Source of the DNA: Clostridia bacterium
GTDB lineage: Bacteria; Bacillota; Clostridia; Oscillospirales; Acutalibacteraceae
Direction: 5' to 3'
Length of the DNA: 64,000 bases
Assembly (NCBI GenBank): GCA_017618135.1
Contig: JAFZUV010000018.1
Span: 124,001 to 188,000 of the forward strand
Shown: positions 34,347 to 44,476 of the stretch, one piece after another
Layout of the letters: each line of letters opens with the position of its first letter
How positions within the stretch are numbered: position 1 is the first letter of the stretch
Notes under the pieces: generated by a model
Seen by the model: only the letters and a program-made list of their open reading frames with translations
The model's database searches: none
What the model was told of the DNA's origin: nothing
Position numbers and translations under genes: made by a program

Positions 34347-35162
34347 TTATTGTGAAATCGGGTCTTTGTAAAGACCGTCTTGCGGATTCAACTTCTTTAT
34401 TAAAACATACTCTTCGAGAGTGACATTTAGATTATTTATCTCTTTGGCGGCATTTATTCCGACAAACCTCCAATGCCATGATTCATACATAACTCCGGTT
34501 ATATTTATCCGGTCCTTCGGATAACGGAGTATAAAACCGTAATCCTCGGCGTTTTTGCACAGCCAGTCAAACATTTCAGTATTTTCAAACCGGCTGTTTG
34601 CCATATTAAAGTCTGCGCATAGAGCGGTGTTGTGTTCGCTCGTTCCCGGTCTTGCCACTGCTGTCGCAGCTTTTGCCTCATCGCCGTTTTCTTTCTTAAC
34701 GCGGTTGTAAAAAAGTATTCTTTGCGTATCATAAGACCGGTATGGCGACCATACTTTAAGGTCTACGCCGTCTTTCCATGCCGCCTCTATCATTGCTTTC
34801 ATATAAGGCCAAATGCCGGCATCAATCTGATCTAACTGACCATTATGGTATTTTGAATCGATTTTTGTCAGGTTCCAGCCGTATTTGTAATCTTCCGGTA
34901 AAGGATTATTTGCGTTTACGAGTAAAAGCCTTTTGTAATTCGCATCCAGAGTATACTCACCTCGAGTGACCATTTCGGTCCTATCATCGGTAGGTGAAGC
35001 TGCTTTTGATGAATTGTTTTTCTTTGTTGCCGTCACATCGTTTTTTTTATTTACTGCCGAACCGGCAGTAAAGACTGAAACCAGGACGGCTATGGTTGAT
35101 ACTAATGCGTAAAGCGACATAATTATTCTTTTGTGCAATGCCGTTTTTATATCGCCGGTCAT
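34347..35162 (-). CDS. D-alanyl-D-alanine carboxypeptidase, M15B (VanY-like)
   Basis: A 271-residue exported zinc peptidase that would trim the terminal D-Ala from peptidoglycan stem peptides. An N-terminal hydrophobic anchor (IIMSLYALVSTIAVLVSVFTAGSAV) is followed by a Ser/Lys-rich linker and the catalytic domain: VWSPYRSYDTQ, GTSEHNTALCADF (zinc His and Asp) and ESWHWRFVG (catalytic and zinc ligands). ATG 35162 is preferred because AAGGTG lies 6 bases upstream; another ATG at 35180 overlaps the lepA end. It sits between lepA and murD. Confidence 0.88.
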   Translation of the reverse strand: MTGDIKTALHKRIIMSLYALVSTIAVLVSVFTAGSAVNKKNDVTATKKNNSSKAASPTDDRTEMVTRGEYTLDANYKRLLLVNANNPLPEDYKYGWNLTKIDSKYHNGQLDQIDAGIWPYMKAMIEAAWKDGVDLKVWSPYRSYDTQRILFYNRVKKENGDEAKAATAVARPGTSEHNTALCADFNMANSRFENTEMFDWLCKNAEDYGFILRYPKDRINITGVMYESWHWRFVGINAAKEINNLNVTLEEYVLIKKLNPQDGLYKDPISQ

Positions 35163-35172
35163 ACGAGTCACC

Positions 35173-36978
35173 TTATTCATCAAGCTTAAGTACTGCCATA
35201 AATGCGTCTTTAGGCACTTCAACACTGCCAAGCTTTCTCATTTTCTTTTTGCCTTCTTTTTGCTTTTCAAGTAATTTTTTCTTTCTGGATATATCTCCGC
35301 CGTAACATTTTGCAAGCACATCTTTTCTGAATGCTTTAACTGTTTCCCTTGCAATTATTTTTCCGCCGATGGCTACCTGTACCGGAACCTCAAAAAGCTG
35401 TCTCGGAATATATTCTTTGAGCCTTTCGGCGATTTTTCTTGCTCTCGCATAGGAATTGGAGCTGTGTACTATGAATGAAAGCGCGTCAACCGTTTCGCCC
35501 GCCAGCATGACATCCAGTTTGCAAAGATTTGATTTTTGGTACCCCGCGGGCTCATAATCGTAACTTGCATAACCTTTTGTGCGCGATTTTAACGCGTCAA
35601 AGAAATCGTAAACTATTTCTCCGGTAGGCATAATGTAATGAATATCAACCCTGTCACCGACATATTTCATATCGATATATGTGCCTCTTCTGTCCTCACA
35701 AAGCTGCATTATCGTTCCGACATAATCCTGAGGAGCGTAAATGTTTACATTTGACACCGGTTCAAGCGCTTCGTAAATAGTCGCCGGATCGGGATAATTT
35801 GTTGGATTATCAACCATAATCGTTTCTCCGTTAGTCAGACGGAATTCATACTGAACGCTCGGTGCTGTTGTAATTATGTCAAGATTATATTCACGCTCTA
35901 ATCGCTCTTCGATTATTTCCATATGCAGAAGTCCTAAAAATCCGCACCTGAAACCGAATCCTAACGCCTGTGATGTTTCAGGCTCATACAGCAGGGAAGC
36001 GTCATTGAGCTGTAATTTTTCGAGCGCCTCGCGCAGATCCGGATATTTTGCTCCGTCAGCCGGATAAATTCCGCAAAACACAACCGGTTTCACGCTGCGG
36101 TAGCCTTCAAGCGGTTCTGCGGCAGGTGTTTCAGCTAATGTTACCGTGTCGCCCACTCGCGCTTCGCTGACTGTTTTAATTGAAGCGGCGAGGTAACCTA
36201 CTTCACCCGCCTCAAGCGTATCGCACGGCACCATTGCGGTAGCGCTCTTTCTGCCGAGTTCTACAACCTCAAATTCGGCGCCGGTAGCCATCATACGGAT
36301 TTTATCACCGCATTTTATTTTTCCGCTCATCACACGGAAATAAACTATGGCGCCTTTATACGCGTCATAATAGGAGTCGAAAATAAGAGCTTTAAGAGGC
36401 GCTGTTCTGTCACCCTTCGGAGCCGGCACATTTTTAACTATTATCTCAAGAACATCTTTTGCGTTTTGACCTGTTTTTGCCGAAATGAGAGGCGCTTCAT
36501 CAGCGGGTATGCCGATAATATCTTCAATTTCTCTTTTTACTCTTTCGGGATCGGCGCTCGGCAAATCAATTTTATTTATGACAGGCAATATTTCAAGTCC
36601 GTGATCAGCCGCCAGATAGGTGTTGGCAAGGGTTTGCGCTTCAACGCCCTGCGAAGCGTCAACTATAAGCACGGCGCCTTCGCAGGCGGCAAGGGAGCGA
36701 GAAACCTCGTAGTTAAAATCAACATGTCCCGGAGTGTCAATAAGATTAAGTTCATACTCTTTTCCGTCGTCCGCCTTATAGTAGAGCGTTACGGCGTGCG
36801 CTTTTATAGTTATACCGCGTTCGCGCTCGAGCTCCATACTGTCAAGTATTTGATTTTCCATATCACGGGCAGAAATAGAACTTGTAAGTTCTAAAAGTCT
36901 GTCCGCTAAAGTTGATTTGCCATGATCAATATGAGCGACTATGCAGAAATTCCTTATTCTGTCCAAAGAAAAAGCCAA
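35173..36978 (-). CDS. lepA: Elongation factor 4 (LepA)
   Basis: A 601-residue ribosome-bound GTPase that remodels stalled or mistranslocated ribosomes. G-domain motifs: AHIDHGKST (residues 15-23), [16 protein letters not shown] and NKIDLP; the LepA-specific C-terminal domain follows ([22 protein letters not shown]). The start is a TTG with AAAAGGGG upstream, and a promoter ends about 45 bases before it. In many Firmicutes lepA precedes hemN or hrcA; here VanY-like and murD genes follow. Confidence 0.96.
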   Translation of the reverse strand: MAFSLDRIRNFCIVAHIDHGKSTLADRLLELTSSISARDMENQILDSMELERERGITIKAHAVTLYYKADDGKEYELNLIDTPGHVDFNYEVSRSLAACEGAVLIVDASQGVEAQTLANTYLAADHGLEILPVINKIDLPSADPERVKREIEDIIGIPADEAPLISAKTGQNAKDVLEIIVKNVPAPKGDRTAPLKALIFDSYYDAYKGAIVYFRVMSGKIKCGDKIRMMATGAEFEVVELGRKSATAMVPCDTLEAGEVGYLAASIKTVSEARVGDTVTLAETPAAEPLEGYRSVKPVVFCGIYPADGAKYPDLREALEKLQLNDASLLYEPETSQALGFGFRCGFLGLLHMEIIEERLEREYNLDIITTAPSVQYEFRLTNGETIMVDNPTNYPDPATIYEALEPVSNVNIYAPQDYVGTIMQLCEDRRGTYIDMKYVGDRVDIHYIMPTGEIVYDFFDALKSRTKGYASYDYEPAGYQKSNLCKLDVMLAGETVDALSFIVHSSNSYARARKIAERLKEYIPRQLFEVPVQVAIGGKIIARETVKAFRKDVLAKCYGGDISRKKKLLEKQKEGKKKMRKLGSVEVPKDAFMAVLKLDE

Positions 36979-37021
36979 GGCGTAATACCCCTTTTAATAT
37001 ATTTTTTATATTTTATCACAA

Positions 37022-37051
37022 AGTATAATATTTTACAATAGCAAATTACAA
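37022..37051 (-). promoter_or_regulatory. Promoter of the lepA-murD-M42 run
   Basis: Minus strand -35 TTGTAA (37051-37046), 18-base spacer, -10 TATACT (37027-37022). Predicted start near 37015, about 37 bases before the lepA TTG. Confidence 0.55.
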
Positions 37052-37065
37052 ATATGGTCTTTTTC

Positions 37066-37094
37066 TTGACAATCAGCGGCAGGACAGATAAAAT
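37066..37094 (+). promoter_or_regulatory. Promoter of the DMT transporter-ispE run
   Basis: Consensus -35 TTGACA (37066-37071), 17-base spacer, -10 TAAAAT (37089-37094). The predicted start near 37101 rules out the in-frame codons before it and supports the TTG start at 37120. Confidence 0.75.
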
Positions 37095-37119
37095 TAACGC
37101 AACAGGGGATGTTTTGATA

Positions 37120-38022
37120 TTGAAAAAAGGCTCGGTTTTTATATTTTTGGCGGCGGTTATGTGGGGCGCTGCGGGGATTTTTGTCAAACGGCTTGGCACA
37201 TACGGTATAAGCCCTATGACCGTAGTTGTTTTCAGAGGTATATTCACGGTTTTGCCTATAGGTATATTCATGCTTTTGAGAAGCCGTTCGGGGTTTAAAA
37301 TACGCAGGAAAGATATTTATCTGTTTGCCGCGAACGGGCTTTTCAGTATAGTAACATTCAATTTCTGTTACTATAAGGCTATGGCATTATCTACCTTATC
37401 CGTAGCGGCTGTACTTCTCTATACAGCGCCGATATTTGTTATGCTTATATCTCTTTTGTTTTTCAAAGAAAAGATCAGTCTTAAAAAGATAGTTGCGCTG
37501 ATATTGGCGTTTTCGGGGTGCGCCTTTGTTTCAGGTGTTTTCGGCTCGGCTGTGCGACTATCGTCAGCCGCACTTTGCTACGGTCTTTTAACAGGTCTTG
37601 GTTATGCGCTCTATACTATCTTCAGCAACCGTTTAATTCTTCGCGGTTACGGTACAATGACAATAATATTCTATACATTTGTTTTTGCGTCTGCGGGTTC
37701 TCTGATTATGGTAGGTGCAAACGGACAGATGACTGAGCTTGCCTTCAATCCGTCCGTGTGGCTGTGGGCGTTTCTAATGGGTATGTTTAACACGGTTTTA
37801 CCCTATATTCTTTATACGGTGGGACTAAAAACGGTCAGCGCATCTACCGCACCCATTATCGCTACGGTCGAACCCGTTGCGGCTACGGTAGTAGGGCTTT
37901 TTTACGGTGAAAAACTGACGCTTTACGGCGTAATAGGGATAACGCTTGTTTTAAGCTCTGTACTGATATTGAATATCAAAGGCGGTGAAAAGAGTGATAA
38001 TCAAAGCATATGCGAAAATTAA
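37120..38022 (+). CDS. EamA/DMT-family membrane transporter
   Basis: A 300-residue inner-membrane protein with about ten helices in two EamA repeats. Repeat one begins GSVFIFLAAVMWGAAGIFVKRLGTYGISPMTVVVFR and repeat two ALCYGLLTGLGYALYTIFSNRLILRGYG; ASTAPIIATVEPVAATVVGLF is the typical final repeat segment. Members export amino acids or metabolites; the substrate is unknown. The start is inferred: TTG 37120 lies 9 bases after AGGGGAT and 19 bases after the predicted transcription start. Its 3' end overlaps ispE by 38 bases. Confidence 0.88.
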   Translation: MKKGSVFIFLAAVMWGAAGIFVKRLGTYGISPMTVVVFRGIFTVLPIGIFMLLRSRSGFKIRRKDIYLFAANGLFSIVTFNFCYYKAMALSTLSVAAVLLYTAPIFVMLISLLFFKEKISLKKIVALILAFSGCAFVSGVFGSAVRLSSAALCYGLLTGLGYALYTIFSNRLILRGYGTMTIIFYTFVFASAGSLIMVGANGQMTELAFNPSVWLWAFLMGMFNTVLPYILYTVGLKTVSASTAPIIATVEPVAATVVGLFYGEKLTLYGVIGITLVLSSVLILNIKGGEKSDNQSICEN

Positions 38023-38830
38023 TCTCACGCTTGATATTAAGGCAAAACGTAAAGACGGTTATCATATTATAGATTCGATATTCCAGTCCGTAGGTCTTTT
38101 TGATTTGTTGGAAGTTGAAAGGGAGGATGGGATATCGGTTGATTGCGACGGCATAAATGAAAAAAGCAATATTGCTTTTATTGCCGCGCAAGAATTTTTT
38201 AAAGCCACGGCAATCTCTTCGGGCGCAAGGATAAAAATTAAAAAAAACATACCTTTTTTATCAGGTCTCGGCGGCGGCTCTGCGGATGCGGCGGCTGTTA
38301 TAGTCGCGCTTGACCGAATTTACGGAACGGGTTTAGACTTCGAAAAGCTTAATAAAATTGCTCTAAGCGTCGGTGCGGATATTCCTTTTTGCCTTACGGG
38401 AGGTACGGCACGGGTAGGTGGCATAGGTGAAAATGTTGAGCAGTTATCCCCTATTAAAGATTTTTGGGTGGTAATTGTTAAACACGGGCAAAAAAAATCC
38501 ACCGCGGATATGTATCGCATGATTGATGAAATTTCAGTGTCATCCGGTTTTACGGAAGAATTTATCAAAAACCTTTCCGCCGCTGATTATAAAGCCGCAT
38601 TTGCAGCTGTCGGAAACACTTTCGGCGCCGTCGCCGCCGATGATGGGTTGTTGTCGTCATTAAAAGCCTTAAACCCGCTTGGAGCTTCGATTTCGGGAAG
38701 CGGACCGTCACACTTTGCGATTTTCGGTGATGAGCCGTCGGCACGGTTTGCCGCAGAGCAACTTATAAGGCTTGGTTTTGCAACCTTCGCGGTGCCGTTT
38801 GTCAGTAGGGCCTCTGACATAATTGAATAA
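37985..38830 (+). CDS. ispE: 4-diphosphocytidyl-2-C-methyl-D-erythritol kinase
   Basis: IspE phosphorylates CDP-methylerythritol in the MEP pathway for isoprenoids, so the organism makes undecaprenyl and other prenyl chains by this route. The 281-residue GHMP kinase begins with IIKAYAKINLTLDI and shows DGYHIIDSIFQSV and the ATP loop PFLSGLGGGSADAAAV (about 90-105), then SGSGPSHFAIF near the end. The start may be GTG 37985 or GTG 37994, three codons later. It overlaps the transporter gene and is followed by a terminator. Confidence 0.94.
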   Translation: MKRVIIKAYAKINLTLDIKAKRKDGYHIIDSIFQSVGLFDLLEVEREDGISVDCDGINEKSNIAFIAAQEFFKATAISSGARIKIKKNIPFLSGLGGGSADAAAVIVALDRIYGTGLDFEKLNKIALSVGADIPFCLTGGTARVGGIGENVEQLSPIKDFWVVIVKHGQKKSTADMYRMIDEISVSSGFTEEFIKNLSAADYKAAFAAVGNTFGAVAADDGLLSSLKALNPLGASISGSGPSHFAIFGDEPSARFAAEQLIRLGFATFAVPFVSRASDIIE

Positions 38831-38838
38831 AAAAAATT

Positions 38839-38884
38839 ACTCCCGTCAATAATCAGCATAGCACTGATTGACAGGAGTTTTTTG
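38839..38884 (+). terminator. Terminator after ispE that contains the spoIIR ribosome-binding site
   Basis: ACTCCCGTCAAT (38839-38850) pairs with ATTGACAGGAGT (38867-38878) with one C-A mismatch, and a few inner pairs (TCAG/CTGA) extend it; TTTTTG follows. The descending arm contains AGGAG (38873-38877), nine bases before the spoIIR ATG, so the same hairpin would both terminate ispE transcripts and mask the spoIIR ribosome-binding site. Confidence 0.75.
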
Positions 38885-38886
38885 TT

Positions 38887-39501
38887 ATGAATAAGCAAAT
38901 TATCAAAAATGTTGAAAAGGGTATTTTTTTCGGCCTTATTTGTGCGGTTATACTAAGCTTTGCAAGGTTTGATACCAAGTGCGATGAGTTAAGGCAAGGC
39001 GTGTTGAGACTTCATATTTTGGCAAATTCAGACAGTAAAGCCGACCAAGAGCTGAAGCTGAAAGTCAGGAATAAAATTTTAGAGGTTACATCGGATTGTT
39101 TTGCCGATTCGGATGACCTTGCGGGCGCTATAAACGCGGCGCGGGCAAATATAAATAAAATCACTGATGCGGCTTTGCAAACCGTAAAACAGGAGGGATA
39201 TGATTATACCGTAAGGGCAGGTATAGAAAAGAACTATTTTGATAACAGAGATTATGACGGCTTTACTCTTCCTGCCGGCGTCTATAATTCACTTACAATC
39301 AGAATAGGCGCTGCTGAAGGACATAACTGGTGGTGTGTGGTTTTTCCCGGCGTTTGTCTGCCTGCGGCAAAAAAAGGTTCGCTTGAAAAGTCGGTATCAT
39401 CGGCCAGTGCCGGGGTTGCAAAAAACGCTTCAAAATATCAAATCAGGTTCAAAACAGCAGAAATTTATGAGAAAATACGGTATAGAATTTCAAAAAAATA
39501 A
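38887..39501 (+). CDS. spoIIR: Stage II sporulation protein R
   Basis: SpoIIR is the forespore signal that, under sigma-F, is exported and triggers cleavage of pro-sigma-E by SpoIIGA in the mother cell. The 204-residue protein has an N-terminal membrane/signal segment (GIFFGLICAVILSFARF) and the family core LRLHILANSDSKADQELKLKVRNKIL, then YDGFTLPAGVYNSLTIRIGAAEGHNWWCVVFPGVC. This is direct evidence for endospore ability. A sigma-F promoter should lie just upstream; a GCATA at 38857 is suggestive but no matching -10 is seen. Confidence 0.93.
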   Translation: MNKQIIKNVEKGIFFGLICAVILSFARFDTKCDELRQGVLRLHILANSDSKADQELKLKVRNKILEVTSDCFADSDDLAGAINAARANINKITDAALQTVKQEGYDYTVRAGIEKNYFDNRDYDGFTLPAGVYNSLTIRIGAAEGHNWWCVVFPGVCLPAAKKGSLEKSVSSASAGVAKNASKYQIRFKTAEIYEKIRYRISKK

Positions 39502-39510
39502 AAAATTATC

Positions 39511-39539
39511 TTGATTTTTGCCGCCGTATGTGATAATAT
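39511..39539 (+). promoter_or_regulatory. Promoter of rpmE
   Basis: -35 TTGATT (39511-39516), 17-base spacer, -10 TAATAT (39534-39539). Predicted start near 39546, leaving about 28 bases of leader. Confidence 0.7.
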
Positions 39540-39574
39540 CACAATGTTACAATGCTTGAAAGGGGTGACGCATG

Positions 39575-39781
39575 ATGAAAGAAGGTATACATCCGCAGTA
39601 TGAAAAGGTAACTATTAAATGCGCTTGCGGTGCCGAATTTGAGACGCGCTCTACAAAGAAGGATATTCGTTTGGATATTTGTTCTAAATGTCATCCGTTT
39701 TTTACAGGAAAGCAAAAGTTGGTTGATACCGGCGGTCGTGTTGACAGGTTTAAAAAGCGTTTCGGTATTGAAGAAAAATAA
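39575..39781 (+). CDS. rpmE: 50S ribosomal protein L31 (zinc-binding type)
   Basis: A 68-residue ribosomal protein with the four zinc cysteines intact (C16, C18, C36, C39 in KCACG and [13 protein letters not shown]). The second of two adjacent ATGs (39575) is chosen because AGGGGTG lies 7 bases before it and because it puts the cysteines at the family positions. It is monocistronic, with its own promoter and a terminator at 39796. Confidence 0.95.
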   Translation: MKEGIHPQYEKVTIKCACGAEFETRSTKKDIRLDICSKCHPFFTGKQKLVDTGGRVDRFKKRFGIEEK

Positions 39782-39795
39782 TTTTTACCCAAATT

Positions 39796-39826
39796 CCGCG
39801 ACTGTGTTTACAGTTGCGGTTTTTTG
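39796..39826 (+). terminator. Terminator of rpmE
   Basis: CCGCGACTGT (39796-39805) pairs with ACAGTTGCGG (39810-39819) with one wobble, followed by six T. Confidence 0.8.
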
Positions 39827-39844
39827 TTGGGAGGAGGCGAGTCG

Positions 39845-40465
39845 TTGGAGCATATAACGGTGGTTGGTGAGAGCACGGGTGAGTACGCCGAAAAGCACTC
39901 GCGGTTCTTAGGGTTTATTACACCCTGTTCCGGGCAGGATGATGCGGCGGCAATTATATTTGAAAAGCGAAAAAAATACTGGGATGCGAGACATATCGCA
40001 TACGCCTATGTTTTAGCGGACGGCACGGTGCGGTTTTCCGATGACGGCGAGCCTCACGGTACGGCAGGCAAGCCCATACTTGATGTTTTAAGTACAAGCG
40101 GTATCAGGAATGCCGTTGTTATTGTGGTAAGGTATTTTGGAGGAATTTTGCTCGGCACGGGCGGACTTGTACGCGCTTATACTCTTGCTGCGCAGGCAGC
40201 GATTGAAAACGCTCGGAAAGCCGTAGTTTTAACCGGAAACAAATATTCTGTAACTGTGGATTACAGCGATTATGACAGGCTTTTGTTTTTACTTAAAAAG
40301 TTCAACGGCGAAATTGTAAGCACTGATTTTTCGGAGAAAATCAGTGTGGAATTTACTATAAAAAACGACTTAACTGAGCCTTTTTTTGAAAAAATCAATA
40401 AAACTTTTTCTTCATCGGTAGTGCCGGAATTTGTAGAAAAATCTGAGATTAGAGAAATTATTTAA
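39845..40465 (+). CDS. YigZ/IMPACT-family protein
   Basis: A 206-residue cytoplasmic protein of the YigZ (IMPACT N-terminal domain) family. The core KKYWDARHIAYAYVLADG, FSDDGEPHGTAGKPILDVL, VIVVRYFGGILLGTGGLVRAY is diagnostic; a small C-terminal DUF1949-like domain follows. Role in bacteria is not settled, though it is linked to translation. The start is TTG 39845 after GGGAGGAGGCG. It begins right after the rpmE terminator, and no promoter is obvious. Confidence 0.9.
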   Translation: MEHITVVGESTGEYAEKHSRFLGFITPCSGQDDAAAIIFEKRKKYWDARHIAYAYVLADGTVRFSDDGEPHGTAGKPILDVLSTSGIRNAVVIVVRYFGGILLGTGGLVRAYTLAAQAAIENARKAVVLTGNKYSVTVDYSDYDRLLFLLKKFNGEIVSTDFSEKISVEFTIKNDLTEPFFEKINKTFSSSVVPEFVEKSEIREII

Positions 40466-40532
40466 AGGCAGAGAGGAATTTTCGTTTTTTTGGCAAATAT
40501 TTATATAGAAATGTTTTTTGAGGGGGAATAGA

Positions 40533-41531
40533 ATGAATGCTCGTGAAAATTCGGAGAGTAATGAAAAACTTATTCTCTCTCCCTATGCTACTTTAAGTGT
40601 AAATACAAGGGGAAGAGCTGTTTTTGAGGAAAAATGCGAGCTTCGCACGGATTTTCAGCGTGATCGAGACCGTATTATACACTGCAAAGCCTTTCGCAGA
40701 TTAAAGCATAAAACACAGGTTTTTTTATCTCCGGAATCGGATCATTATCGTACCCGCCTTACCCATACTTTAGAGGTTTCTCAAATCGCTCGCACGATAT
40801 CGAGGGCGTTACGGCTTAATGAAGATTTGACTGAGGCGATAGCATTGGCTCACGACCTTGGACATACTCCTTTCGGGCATGCCGGCGAGAGAGCGCTGAG
40901 TGCGATTGTAGAGGGCGGATTTACGCATTATGAGCAGGGCGTCAGAGTGTGCAGTGTTATTGAAAAAGGCGGAGAGGGGCTTAATCTTACCGCGGAGGTT
41001 CTTGACGGCATACTGAATCATACAAAAGGCGATTGGCCCGTTACTCCTGAGGGAAAAGTAGTTCGCTTCAGCGATAGAATCGCTTATATAAACCACGATA
41101 TTGATGACGCAATAAGTGCCGGTATTTTAAGAGAAAGCGACCTGCCTGAGGAAGCCGTGGGTTACCTTGGAAACACCAAGAGCGCAAGGATAGACAAGCT
41201 CGTAAAGGCTCTTGTCAATTCAAGCGAGGGCACGGATATTAAAATGGACGATGAGACCGCGGGTTACTATGATATGATGCATAAGTTTTTGTTTGACGCG
41301 GTTTATACAAATCCGTCCGCGAAGGTGGAAGAATCCAAGGTTACCGGTATTATCGAAGGAATTTATGAGTACATAATAAAACATCCCGAGAGGCTTTCCG
41401 GAGAATATCGTATTATTCTTGAAAAGGACGGGGCGGCACGCGCGGCGGCTGATTATATTGCGGGTATGACCGATCATTTTGCCGTAACCGCTTTTGAAAA
41501 TATTTATATACCTAAATCCTGGCGGATATGA
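40533..41531 (+). CDS. dgt: dGTPase-like HD-domain triphosphohydrolase
   Basis: A 332-residue HD-domain protein, the shorter type of deoxyguanosine triphosphate triphosphohydrolase. Metal motifs: RTRLTHTLEVSQ with the first His, LAHDLGHTPFGHAGE with the HD pair, and SDRIAYINHDIDDA with the last Asp. RRLKHKTQVF is also typical. It would trim dNTP pools and fits next to dnaG. ATG 40533 follows GAGGGGGAATAG. Substrate preference cannot be read from the sequence, so the symbol is by family. Confidence 0.88.
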   Translation: MNARENSESNEKLILSPYATLSVNTRGRAVFEEKCELRTDFQRDRDRIIHCKAFRRLKHKTQVFLSPESDHYRTRLTHTLEVSQIARTISRALRLNEDLTEAIALAHDLGHTPFGHAGERALSAIVEGGFTHYEQGVRVCSVIEKGGEGLNLTAEVLDGILNHTKGDWPVTPEGKVVRFSDRIAYINHDIDDAISAGILRESDLPEEAVGYLGNTKSARIDKLVKALVNSSEGTDIKMDDETAGYYDMMHKFLFDAVYTNPSAKVEESKVTGIIEGIYEYIIKHPERLSGEYRIILEKDGAARAAADYIAGMTDHFAVTAFENIYIPKSWRI

Positions 41532-41564
41532 AAGTTCCTGTGCATTCTGTGAGAGGGGGATTTT

Positions 41565-43340
41565 ATGGCAATAAGTGAATCTACGATTAATGAAATTAAG
41601 TACAGAAATGATATTGAGTCGGTTGTTTCGTCCTATGTTACGCTTAAACGCCGCGGTAAAAATCTTATAGGTCTTTGCCCGTTTCATAATGAGAAAACCC
41701 CTTCATTTACCGTTTATCCGGAAAGCGGCTCTTTTTATTGCTTCGGTTGCGGTGCAGGCGGTGATGTTTTTACCTTTACAAAGCTTATAGAAAATCTTGA
41801 TTATATAGACGCTGTACGGCTTCTTGCGGAACGGTCCGGAATTTCTGTTTCAGAAGAAAATTTTGATAATTCTCTTAGTAAATTAAAAGAGAAAATATAT
41901 GAAATCAACCGCGAGACGGCTAAATTTTTTCACGAATATTTGATGTCTGACGCCGGTAAATGGGCGCTTGACTATTTTAGAGACAGAGGACTTAAGCCGG
42001 CAACAATAAAACATTTTGGGTTAGGCGCCGCGCCGGATAGTTGGGATAACCTTATAACTCATTTAAAATCCAAAGGTTTTTCACTATCTGATATGCTTGC
42101 GGCAAATGTAATTGTCAAAAGTCGGAAAGGCAGTTATTACGACCGCTTCAGAAAGCGTGTTATGTTCCCGATTATAGACATTCGCGGCAGAGTGATTGCC
42201 TTCAGCGGCAGAGCTATGCCGGGAGATACTTCCGGCGGTAAATATGTAAACACCGCCGATACGCCGGTCTATAAAAAGAGCGAAAATCTTTTCGGTATGA
42301 ATTTTGCAAAAAGTCATTGCTCTGAAAGCGTTATTCTGGTTGAGGGCAATATGGATGTTATATCGCTTCATCAGTCGGGATTTCAGAATGCTGTTGCGGC
42401 GCTTGGAACATCTTTTACAAATGAACAGGCAAAACTGCTCAGTAGATACACAAAAGAAATTATTTTAACCCTTGACGCCGATGCGGCAGGCATGAAAGCC
42501 GCCGCGAGGGCGGGCGACATACTTAAAAATACCGGGCTTAAAGTTCGGGTGGTATCGGTGCCTGACGGGAAAGACCCTGATGAGTTTATTAAAAAGCACG
42601 GTGCGGCGCGTTTCTCGGCGGTGCTCGATGGTGCGGTAAACGAGATTGAATATAAATTACTGACAGCTGTCGGAGATATAGATGTAAACTCAGATGACGG
42701 AAAGGTGAAATATGTCAATCGTGCCGCAGAAATAATATCCGAGTCCGCTGATGCGGTAGAACGCGATGTTTATATAGGCAGATTGTCAAAAAAATATGAT
42801 ATATCGCGTACCGCGTTGACTTCGCGTGTGGAGCAGTTGAGAAAAACCAATGCGAGAAAAGACAGGAAAAAAGCGATAAACAGCATAATAAGACCCAAGT
42901 TTGATACCAATGCGCCAAATCCCGAAAAGAGATTGCATCCTTCTGCCGCAGCGGCGGAGGAAAGTGTGATATCTGTTTTGTTTTCTCATCCGGATTATTT
43001 TGAAGAAGCATACAAGAGATTGAAACCCGAACAGATGATAACAGCGATTAACGCTCGCATTTACAGAATAATCTGTGATGTTTTGGGAAGCGGAAAAACA
43101 CTTGATATATCTGACTTCTCGGAGATACTCAGTGACGGGCAGATGGGGTATCTTGTATCGATTATAAACAGCGAAAAGGGCAGAGAAAATCCACTTATTG
43201 TATTAAAAGACAGTATTTCGGTAATATTAGACGAGGGAAACAAGAAGAGCGCGGCTGATATAAAGAATATGGATGTTGACGAATGGGCGGAAAATCTTAA
43301 AAAAGTTATTGAGAATAAAAAAAGGGGTAAAAAAGAATGA
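41565..43340 (+). CDS. dnaG: DNA primase
   Basis: DnaG makes RNA primers for replication. The 591-residue protein has an N-terminal CHC2 zinc finger (C38, H41, C59, C62 in [12 protein letters not shown] and [13 protein letters not shown]), the core with [22 protein letters not shown], a TOPRIM domain ([30 protein letters not shown]) and a DnaB-interacting C-terminal region. Its last four bases ATGA overlap the rpoD start, as in the classical macromolecular-synthesis operon. The ribosome-binding site is GAGAGGGGGAT. Confidence 0.97.
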   Translation: MAISESTINEIKYRNDIESVVSSYVTLKRRGKNLIGLCPFHNEKTPSFTVYPESGSFYCFGCGAGGDVFTFTKLIENLDYIDAVRLLAERSGISVSEENFDNSLSKLKEKIYEINRETAKFFHEYLMSDAGKWALDYFRDRGLKPATIKHFGLGAAPDSWDNLITHLKSKGFSLSDMLAANVIVKSRKGSYYDRFRKRVMFPIIDIRGRVIAFSGRAMPGDTSGGKYVNTADTPVYKKSENLFGMNFAKSHCSESVILVEGNMDVISLHQSGFQNAVAALGTSFTNEQAKLLSRYTKEIILTLDADAAGMKAAARAGDILKNTGLKVRVVSVPDGKDPDEFIKKHGAARFSAVLDGAVNEIEYKLLTAVGDIDVNSDDGKVKYVNRAAEIISESADAVERDVYIGRLSKKYDISRTALTSRVEQLRKTNARKDRKKAINSIIRPKFDTNAPNPEKRLHPSAAAAEESVISVLFSHPDYFEEAYKRLKPEQMITAINARIYRIICDVLGSGKTLDISDFSEILSDGQMGYLVSIINSEKGRENPLIVLKDSISVILDEGNKKSAADIKNMDVDEWAENLKKVIENKKRGKKE

Positions 43341-44410
43341 GTGATTTGAAAAAGGACATGTCTTTATCGGAAAAGCAAAATGAGGATCCTGTACTTGATG
43401 TTGTGGATGAAGAGGATAAAAAGGAAACCTTAGATGATATTGAAAACGCGCCTGAGGATCTTGAAGAATTGTTCAGCGAGCCTACTGTTCTTGATATTGA
43501 TTTTGATGAGGAACCAAGTGATGAGGATTTAAAGCTTGAAGAGGTTGATGTCGAGAATCTTACGGATGATATCGCGCTTGATAATATATCGCTTGACGAC
43601 CCGGTTAAGGTTTATTTGCGTGAAATAGGCAGAGTGCCGCTCTTATCCTCTGAGGAGGAAATAGCACTGGCAATAAAAATTGCAGATGGCGATGAAATTG
43701 CAAAACAGCGTCTTACTGAGTCAAATTTGCGACTGGTTGTAAGTATAGCTAAGAAGTATGTGGGCAGAGGAATGTATTTCCTTGACCTTATTCAAGAGGG
43801 CAATGTCGGTCTTATAAAGGCGGTAGATAAGTTTGACTATACTAAGGGCTTCAAGTTTTCAACTTATGCAACTTGGTGGATAAGGCAGGCGATAACAAGA
43901 GCTATTGCGGACCAGGCGAGAACTATACGCATACCGGTTCATATGGTGGAAACCATAAACCGTTTAAAAAAGATACAGAGCCAGTTGCTTCACGAGAACG
44001 GTTATGAGCCGAGCGAAGAAGTAATAGCCGAGAAAATGGGACTACCTGTTGAGCGCGTACGCGAAATAATGCGCGTAGCGCAGGAGCCTGTTTCCATGGA
44101 AACGCCCATTGGTCCCGAAGAGGATTCCCGACTTATGGACTTTATAAAGGATGAAGAGGCTTTAGCGCCTGATGAAGCGGCGCTGAAAACTATTACAAAC
44201 GAAGATATTGATAGTGTTCTTCACACCCTTACCCCTCGCGAAGAAGCTGTAATAAGGCTCCGTTTCGGACTTAAGGACGGACGCTGTCATACGCTTGAAG
44301 AGGTTGGTATGGAGTTTAATGTGACGCGTGAGCGCATACGCCAGATAGAGGCCAAGGCGCTCCGAAAGCTTCGTCATCCTGTAAGGAGTAATAAATTCAG
44401 GGAAAAATAA
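43337..44410 (+). CDS. rpoD: Primary sigma factor sigma-A
   Basis: A 357-residue housekeeping sigma-70 factor. An acidic N-terminal stretch (residues 1-80, rich in Asp/Glu) replaces a longer region 1.1. Region 1.2 starts at [22 protein letters not shown]; regions 2.1-2.4 include [34 protein letters not shown] and [13 protein letters not shown]; region 3 has [13 protein letters not shown]; region 4.2 ends with [19 protein letters not shown]. The start overlaps the dnaG stop, so it is translated in coupling with primase. Promoters found in this window agree with its TTGACA/TATAAT preference. Confidence 0.97.
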   Translation: MSDLKKDMSLSEKQNEDPVLDVVDEEDKKETLDDIENAPEDLEELFSEPTVLDIDFDEEPSDEDLKLEEVDVENLTDDIALDNISLDDPVKVYLREIGRVPLLSSEEEIALAIKIADGDEIAKQRLTESNLRLVVSIAKKYVGRGMYFLDLIQEGNVGLIKAVDKFDYTKGFKFSTYATWWIRQAITRAIADQARTIRIPVHMVETINRLKKIQSQLLHENGYEPSEEVIAEKMGLPVERVREIMRVAQEPVSMETPIGPEEDSRLMDFIKDEEALAPDEAALKTITNEDIDSVLHTLTPREEAVIRLRFGLKDGRCHTLEEVGMEFNVTRERIRQIEAKALRKLRHPVRSNKFREK

Positions 44411-44476
44411 GGATTTTACATATGCTGTTGTAGAATCCGTACATACACTAAAACCTGTCAGGGGGAGGGGAACCGT

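Noticed and set aside
38857..38886. Sigma-F promoter directly before spoIIR
   Set aside because: GCATA at 38857 fits a -35, but no GGNNANANT-like -10 is present at the right distance and the mRNA would start at the ATG.
41220..41687. A 155-codon minus-strand frame across the dgt-dnaG junction
   Set aside because: It opposes two well-supported genes.
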